Of a stretch of DNA of 30,362 nucleotides, positions 8,401-17,400 are shown in pieces; within the stretch, counting starts at the first letter, position 1, and every line of letters begins with the position of its first letter. A program made the translations under genes and the position numbers. The notes under the pieces were generated by a model that did no database searches, was not told the DNA's origin, and saw nothing but the letters and a program-made list of their open reading frames with translations. The DNA comes from Baffinella frigidus (Eukaryota; Cryptophyceae; Cryptomonadales; Baffinellaceae), in contig MU646377.1 of assembly GCA_026770585.1 (NCBI GenBank), positions 56,391-86,752 of the forward strand, given 5' to 3'.

Positions 8401-11400
8401 TGCATAAGTCTGCGTGATCCAATATTTGGGGTTTCAGGTTTGGGGTTTCGGGGTCGCAGTTTGGGATTCAGGGTTCGGGGTTTCCCATAAACCCTACACC
8501 TTAAGCCCCAACGGAACCCTAAACCCTAAACTGAACACCCCCCCAGGAGGGCATTCAGTATAACCCTGACCGAACCCTCCTAAACCCTAAACTATACACG
8601 ATGTAGGGTGCGGGGTTTGACCCAGCGATGCAGGAGTCAGCATGCCCCTTAACCTCCCCGCTAGTCGCTGCTTCCGCGTCGCCCGCGACCGCCTGTAACG
8701 CAAGGTGGACGAGAGCGTCAGCATTCAGTATAGGATGGGCCCGCCGGGTCAGCATTGAGTGTAGGATGGGCCCGCCAGCATTGAGTGTAGAATGGGCCCG
8801 CCGCGTGAGTCTAGGATGAGGCCGGCTCGGAGTCCAGGCGCCGCCCCGCCCGCGACCGCCTGGTGTGTGCCGTACCCTGAGCGGTGTGTGCTGGACACGT
8901 TCATAGGCTAACGTCCTGAAAACCGGGTAGTTAAGCCTACGGTATTGCGTACGGTAGGCCGTAGGGGCCTGGGGTGCGTCCTATGAAACCTTAGGTCCTG
9001 TTAACGTGTTGGTGTGTCCATCACTCAGTGGAGTGTGTTGAACACGTGTTAGACACTCACTCGTGTGTGTTGGACACTCGCGTGTTTGTCCAACACTCAC
9101 ACCGATATCGTGTCATCTGTACCACGAAACACTCTTCGCACGAAGCGTCGCGTGTGACGCAAGGTGGTGGAGGGCGTCAGCACGGAGTGTAGGATGGGCC
9201 CGCCTCGGGGTCCCGCCCGCTGCCGCCTGACCTCGCATAGAAAGAGGTTCAAAGGCGTGCGGGTATTTTTGAAGCACGAAAGGTCTGTATTTATATACAT
9301 GAAGGTGGGGAACACAATGGTGTATTGAGATAGGGATTATGGTTTAGGATGTAGGGTGTAGGGTGTAGGGTTTAGGGGAGGTTCCTGGAGCTTGGCGCGC
9401 CACTTGTCGAGCCTCTTCACCGTGTTTCTTGCACTCTGTCCGAAACCCCGAATTTAGGTTGAGGATGGGTAGGGTTCAGGGTTTGGGGTTCAGGTTTCAA
9501 GGTGCAGGGATACTTTGCGCGAATTCCAAAGACGCTTCACCGTGGTCCGCGCACTCTGTTCGAACCGCGAATCAGTACTTTGGAATTCGCGTCAATCAAT
9601 TAGATAGGCAGTGTGATTCCATGGCGGGCGCCCCTCTGTTGCGTTGGATCCAACTACGAAACTTAAACATGGAGGGCAGGCTCTGCTCGAACCCCGAAGC
9701 ACTTGGTCCAAATTGCGAAACATAGGAATGCCGGTTGTGTTGGTCTGATTAGCGCAAATTCCAAAGACGCTTCACTGTGTTCCGCGCACTACGAAACCCG
9801 AAACAAAATGTCAACTTTGTAGCCAGCCGAGGTCGCCAATCTAGTTGGTGCAGATCCTGAAGTTGACACTTTGTATGGGTGTTGACTTTAGCAACTTATT
9901 CCTGCTAGCATGTAATTAGAACTGATCGAATCAGTTATTGCCCGTTATTTTATTAGGCCGCATAGTTCCTTGACTAGCGCCAATTCCCAAATACTATCGA
10001 GTATAGAGTGTAAGATGTAGGGTATAGGGTGTAGGGTGTGTAGGGTGTAGAATGTAGGGTGTGGGGTGTAGGGTGTGGGGTGTGGGGTGTAAGGTGTAGG
10101 GTGTAGGGTGTAGGGTAGGGTGTAGGGTGTAGGGTGTAGGGTGTAGGGTATGTAGGGTGTAGGGTGTAGGGTGTAGGGTGTAGGGTATGTAGGGTGTAGG
10201 GTGTAGGGTGTAGGGTGTTGGGTGTTGGGGGGTGAGGGTACCGAAAGAGATTCCGGGGTGAAGTTGAGGCCCGCGCGGTACTGTAAGGACTTTAGAGTGT
10301 TTTTAGAGTTTAGGGTTTAGGGTGTAGGATTTAGTGGTTAGGGTGTAGGGTGTAGGGTGTAGGGTGTAGGGTGTAGAGTGTAAGGTGTGAAACGTAGGAT
10401 TTATAGTTTAAGATGGAGCTTAGGGTTTAGGGTGCAGGGTTTATGGTGAATTACATTGGAACTGGGGGTGAGGGTACCGAGAGAGATTCCGGGGTGAAGT
10501 TGAGGCCCGCGCGGTACTGCGAGGAGACCACCAGGTACCGGAACGCCCGCGCATCCAGCGCCGTCGTCAGCGTGTCGCGTACCTGCAATAGTATCCAGGG
10601 TTGAAGGGATTTGCGTCTGGGGTTTGGGGTGAGGGATTGCTGAGAGAAAGGTCCTGCACCCGACACGCTGACGACGTCCCGCACCTGGGGCGGTTGGTGG
10701 TGTCTCGCGCCACCGCTGATGCCCCGCACCTCGTGGCTTACTGTCTCGCGTCTCATGAGAGGGTACGGGTGCACGCCCGACTTCCGGCGTTGCGTATCAC
10801 CCTGCTGTAGTGCATTCGGTAGAGCTACTGCGAGGACGCCACCAGGTACGCGTCTATGATGCTGTCTTTCGAGTTCATGTTTTGAGGGGTTCACACAGTG
10901 GACTACGGACCTTTCATCAAAAGTCAACGTACCCTGTGGGTAGTTGACTTTGAGGATTTTCTGATTCAAATTTGGTCACGTTACCGCTAAATCTGGGGGT
11001 CCCGAAAGCCTCGAAGCCCACCGTGTGGTGGGCGCGCACCGCAGACTGTCCACACACAGCAGGAGTAACTTCGTTTTCGTGCTATTTTTTCTTGGTGGGG
11101 GTCTCCTCTGGTGGCCAGACAAGAGGCGAGAGGAGACTAGAGGCTGGGGGCCGCTGTACGGGGTAGTGTTTTCAAACGCCTGTTTCACCGTGAGGACGTT
11201 TCCGAGAGGAATTTTCTCTACGTGACCGTTTCCCAAACCCTAGACCCGAGACCCTAAGCCCTGAGCCCTAATGCCCAAACCCTAAGCACTCGCATCCCAC
11301 CTGGTCATACTCGAGCCGCTCCCCTCTCTCCCTGGTCCTGCTTAACCAGGCGAGTGTTGCAATCTTGGTGTTAACCTCATGCCTCAGATGGCATAAAAGT

Positions 11401-14400
11401 TCAATTTCTGGATTTTCGACGTCTTCCCGACCTGTCCTCGATTCCTGGCGGAGCCCATTTCAACAATAAAGGCCTCTCTCACCGTGAGGGAAATACATAA
11501 ACATTTATCTCACCGTGAGGAAGTTGCCGAGGGACTTGGACATCTTCTCGTTGTTGATGTTCACGAAGCCGTTGTGCACCCACACGCTGCAGTACTCGCA
11601 CCCACAGAACGCCTGTTGGGGGTTTAGGGTTTAGAGGTCGGAGTTTAGCATTCCAGCATCGTCAACTTTAGCCATTATTATGTTGATTTTGTGTGGCCAA
11701 CAAATACGAACAATATCTAGCTGCAGTACTCGCACCCGCAGACCGCCTGCGATCGGACACCGTTATTCATCCCAATTTATTGATACCAGCAATCCCTAAG
11801 TGATACATTGGAGTACCTAATTGCTACGTAGGTCTAATGACGGATCCCGTATTGCTAATTAGGAGTCCCTGTATACGGTAATAGGAAGCCGTTGTAAAAC
11901 ACACACGCTAACTCAAGTGCTCGCACCCGCAGAAGGTCTGCGAGATTACGGTTCAGAGACCTGTTTTGTTGCCACCAAATAAATCGAGCGAATCCCAATA
12001 AAGATATAATAGAAGCTAGTTGCTAATTATCAAATAGTGGCTGATTGTTATTAGCAATTCAACGGAAGAGTCCTCCGTTGAATTGCTGCCGATACGTCCG
12101 ATAAGGGCCGACATCGGTCCCCAGCTGATACAACCGGATAAGGAATTGTCCGATATTACTACCCTACAAAGGACACGGAAATAGAAAGGGTGCAGGACCT
12201 CGCTCTGAGCGATCTCGTTCTCGTGGTGCGGAAACGTCAGGTCCACCCTGGTTTCGGGTTTCAAATTGAGTGTTTAGGGTTTAAGGGTTTAGGATTTAGG
12301 GTTTAGGGTTTGGGGTTTAGGGTTTAGGGTTTAGGGTGTACCCCCCCGCGTGAATGTCGAACGAGTCCCCCAGATACCTGCAAACAAAGGCCTCTCAAAT
12401 TGACGCGTTCTCAAAGTTGACGCATTCTCAAAGTTAAAACGTTCTCAAAGTTGACATCGGGCGCTGTCAGGTTGTGAGTCCCGTGACGGTTGACTAAAAC
12501 GTGCAAGGTTTGTTCCCACAACTGTTGATTAAGCATCGCTTGCCCAGGTACAAACCCTAGCTCTATCTCGGTCTATTTGGGCTGATCAACTTGGTGGGCC
12601 TGGGCTGTTTCCCGCTCCAAAGTTGACGGATTCGTACCGCAATCCCAGCATGTCAAATTGAGAATTGTCGGTGGACCCGAGAAAGGCAGAGCTAGAAACC
12701 CTTCCCACTTCAGCGCAACCGCACTGGCACAAATTCAGCCAGGTTGAGACAACAGTCGGGGGACTCACTGGCTTGCTCGGTTGCGCTCGGCTGGCATCCG
12801 CTATGTACCACCCAGGACTTGCGATTTTACTGCTACCCAATAAATTTTGCGATTTTATTTGTACCCAATAATTTTTTATCATACGGCATTCTCGTACCTA
12901 AAAAATCCAGCCGAGTTTCGACAACAGTCGTGGGACGCTAGGGTCTTGGGGTTCGAGTTTAGGGTTCAGGGGTGAGGGGTTTAGGGTTTAGGGTACCGGC
13001 GGCTCATGGCCGAGCACTCGATGTGCCACCCCGGGCGGCCTTTCCCCAGCTTCGTCTCCCAGAACACCTCCCCGTCTTGCTCCTTGTACGCCTGCAGGGA
13101 GCAAGGAGGACAAGTTACGATAAAATACCGGTACACCCTCCAACCTCCAACCTGAACCCTAGACCCTGAACCTAAATTCTGAACCCTCAGCCCTAACCTC
13201 AAACTCTAGGGCCCTTATAAGCCTGCAAATAAGAGATATTAAGACCCCCTCAACCCGAAAACCTGAATCCTAAACCCTGAATCCTGGACCCTAAACCCTA
13301 AACCCTACCGGACTGGTCAACCCCAAACCCTAGACCCCGAACCCTACACACTACACCCCAAACGCTTACCCATGAAGCCTAAGCCTTGCAGCCCAAAGCC
13401 TATGGCCTTTCCCCGGCTTCCTCTCCCAAAACACGTCCCAGTCAGGCTCCGTATTGGCAGGCCTGCCAAGAGGATACGTCATGCTGCCGGACTGGTAAAC
13501 CGTGGTCCACCCTCCACCCTCCACCCTCCACCCTCCACCCTCCACACTCCACTGTAAACCCTAAGCCCTACACTTCCAACCCTACACCCCAAGCCCCACA
13601 CCCTAAACCCTAAACTATGAACCCCACAACCTACACTCTAAACCCTTCACCCTCAACCCTACACCGTACACCCCAACCCACAAACCCTAAACACCAACAC
13701 AGCAGACATGCAGACCTTTCACAGGACAAAATCGGGCGAATCGCAGGGTTTAGGATTCAGGGTTTAGATCTCAGGGGTCCAGGGGTTCGGGTTTAGGCTT
13801 GAGGGCAAACCTTCCAGAGGGCGAAATCGCGCGAATTAGCCTTCTCGAATTCGCTCGGGTCCGTGATCCCACCCCCCTGCGCCATTCCCGGGTTTAGAGT
13901 TTCGGGTTTCGGGATTAGCCACGCGCCATATAACACATTTAAACCAGACCTCCGGTACAAAAACGCGTTAAAAATGCCGTCTTTCCAATGCTTGTGGCGA
14001 ACCGAGTTGGGACGCTCCGGGGCCTCAACCCGTCGCGTACGGAAAAAGAGTACAACTGACGCAGTCGCCAGGCACGTACCCTAAACCCTCAACCCTCAAT
14101 CCCACACCCTAAATCCCACGCCCTAAACCCTAAACCCTAAACCCTAATGCCGAACCTCGGCGGCGCCGTCCTCCAAGCGTGTTAACTTTTCGCAGCCACG
14201 CGCCATACAACACGTTCAAAAAGGATCTCCGTTACAACAGAGCGTCAAAAACATCGTCTTTCCTGTGGATACGCGCAAACCGAGTTGGGACGCTTCGGAA
14301 CCCAAACCCTGTTCGCACACCCGACTGAGAAGCAACTGTGCGTGTCTGTACGGTCTAGTGGCGACACTTTCTGTAGCGATTTTGTGACACACACACTCTA

Positions 14401-17400
14401 AATTCTAAGTTTCACGTACGCCGACCGCGCGGAGCGCTCGCCCCGCCCCTCTCACCCCCAGCTGGCTGCACGCAGTGCTAGTCACGTCCCCCTCACCCAT
14501 CGCTGTTTGGCGCTACCCCGCCCCACCCGGGGGCGGACGCACTTCTGCAGAGGCCTCGCCAGGGCGTCGGGTTTCGGGTTTCGGGTTTCGGGTTTAGGGT
14601 TTCGGGTTTAGAAAGCACCTCGGCAGCGCCGTCCTCCATGTCATCGAAGTTGAGGCGCGCGAGTTTGCCGTACGTCGGGAAGGACTCCACCGAGAAGTAG
14701 TACGATCTGGCTTCAGGGTTGAGGGCTTAGGGTTTGGACGCCTGGCAAAGCCTGTTTTAGGTTTAGGGTTTGGCTTTCCCGTAGTTGAAGCCTGTTGTGG
14801 GTGTAGGGGTTGGGCTTCCCGTAGGTCGGGAACGACTCCACTGAGAAGTAATACGACCTGCGGTCAGGGTTGAAGTTTCGATTTGTGGGGTTGGGGGGTT
14901 GGGTTCTGGGGTTGTGGTTGATGTTTTAGGGCTCAGGATTTATGGTTTAGAGTCTGGGTTTAGGGATTAGGGTTCAGGGTTTTAGGGATTCGGGGGCGGC
15001 GACTGTCGAGAGAGAGAGTGCGAGAGAGAGAGGAGAGAGGAGAGAAAGAGCGAGAGCGAGAACCAGAGAGAGAGAGAGAGAGAGAGGAGATAGAAGGAGA
15101 GAAGGAGATGAGGGGTGGGGCGACTGACCCGTCTTTCTCGTACGCGGAGCCCTTCTCCACGAGACCCGAAATCATTTCGACCTGGGTTAGGGGTTCGTGT
15201 TAGGGTTTCGTGTTGGGGTTTCGGGTTCGGGTTTCGGGTTAGGGTTTCGGGTCAGCGTTTCGGGTTAGCGTTTCGGGTAAGGGTGCAGGGATTGGGGATT
15301 GGGGATTAATGGTCAAGCTTAAGGGTTCAGGGTTCAGGGTTTAGAGTTTAGGGTTTCGAGTTCAGAGTGTAGGGTTTAGTGTTCAGGGTTTAGGGTTTAG
15401 AGGTGAGGGGTGAGGTGTGAGGTGTGAGGGGTGAGGGGTGAGGGGTCAGGGTGTGGGGTTAGGGTGTGGTGGTTAGGATGAACCAGACAATTACGGGAAT
15501 GTACTGGGGTTTGAGATTCCGGGTTCCGGGTTCCGGGTTTAGGGCGTAGGGCATGGGGTTCCAGGTTGAGGTTTGAGGGGTTTGGGTTTAGGGTTGAAGA
15601 GCGTAGGGTTTGGAAGTGTAGGGTTACCATTTCGGGTATGTGCTGGGGTTGCGACGCGTGTTTATCTGGGGTTGCACCCCTGGTTTACTTGGGGTTTAGC
15701 GGTTACCATTTCAGGAATATGCTGGGTGGCGCGCGGGTAGATGCGCGCAGGCACGATGTTGAGCGTTGCCAGGTCGTCCATGAATGCCTGGGGTTGGGGT
15801 TGGAGTTGGAGTTGGCGTTGGAGTTGGAGTTTAGGGGTTGGGATGGGGGGGGTAGGATTTTGGGAGAAGGGTTTGGGCTTTCAGGGTTTAGGGTTTGGGA
15901 GGATAGGGTTACCCTGTGCAAACTTATCGGTGAGGGGCTGGAGCTTGACGTTGTCTCGCCAAAACCTAAACCCTCACACCTAAACCCTGGACCCTACACC
16001 TAAACTCATAGCCCTCAACCCTGACCCTAAACGCTAAGCCTGTGCGAACTGGTCGGTGAGGGACGGAGCTCGACGTCGTGACACCAAGCCCTAACCCCTA
16101 ACCCCAAACCCTAAACTCAAATCCCTAAAATCCCAAACCACCAACGCGAAAAGCTTTAACCGTTAACCTAAACTCTGACCTGCACGAACTTGCCCTCAAC
16201 CCTCAACCCAGACCCTAAACCCTAAGCCTGTGCAAACTTGTCTCTAAGGGCCTGCAATTTGACGTTGTCGCGTTGCATCCACTGGCTGATCTTGGGAAAC
16301 CTCTACCATAATAAACACACGTTTTCTTCGTCTAACCCCTAAACATCAAGCCCATAACCTGTGCAAACTTATCGGTGAGGGTCTGGAGCTTGATCATGCC
16401 ATCAAGCATCCGCTAGATGATCTTGGGAAACCCCTAGCGTCATAAACACACGTGTTCTTCGTCTGAACCCGAAACGCAAAGGTTGATAATCTGGGCGAAC
16501 TTGTCCGTAAGGGCCTGGAGGTTGATGTTGTCACGCGGCATCCCTACCGTAATAAACGCACTTTTTCTTCTTCTAACACCCAGACCCTAAACCCTCAACC
16601 CGAGACCCTGAAAAAACAAAGGGTGATAACCTGGGCGAACTTGTCCGTAAGGGCCTGCAAGTTGATGTTGTCGCGCTGCATCCTCTGGATGATCTTGTCG
16701 TCCACGTCCGTCAGGTTGCACACCTGGTGTTGCATTCCGGCTTGGGGTTTGGGTGTGGAGATTAGGGTTTGGGTGTGTGCGACTGTTGAATGACTCGAAC
16801 CTTTTCTGGTGCTGGATTAGGTCTTGGGGGCGAATATGGGCGCTGAGTTCAGGGTTTTAGGGTGCAGGGTGTAGGGGTTTAGGGGGTACGTGATCGACGT
16901 CGTGTCCCGTGTAGGCGAGTCAGCGCTTCAGAAGATCGTAGGTCAGGATGTGGGGGTTTGCGGTTTGCGGTTTTTAGGGTTGAAACCATAAACCCTAAAA
17001 CCGTACACCCTACCCGCCCTCCCCAGAATGCTGAACCCTGAGGCGCACGTGGGTTTGGGGTTGTGGGGTTGGTGGGGTTAGTGTGTAGGGTTGATTGTTT
17101 AGAGGTTAGGGGTTAGGGGTAAGGGTTGTGAGCCCTTGAACCCTAAGGGGTGTAGGTTTCAGGGGGTACGTGATCGACGTCGTAGCCCCTATACCCTAAA
17201 CCCTATACCCCTAAAACCTAAATCTGAAACCGTACACCAGAAAACCTCAACCCTGAACCCCCAACCCTCAACACTAAACGTTACGTGATCGACGTCGTAG
17301 CCAGCGTAGGCGAGCCAGCGCTTGAGAAGATCGTAGGTCAGAAACGCCCGGAAGTTCCCTGCAGAGCGATTGCTGTTCAGCCGATTGATACAGTAGCTAA

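Noticed and set aside
15018-15203. ERERER-rich protein
   Set aside because: Low-complexity GA repeat; it overlaps the antisense of CysRS exon 7.
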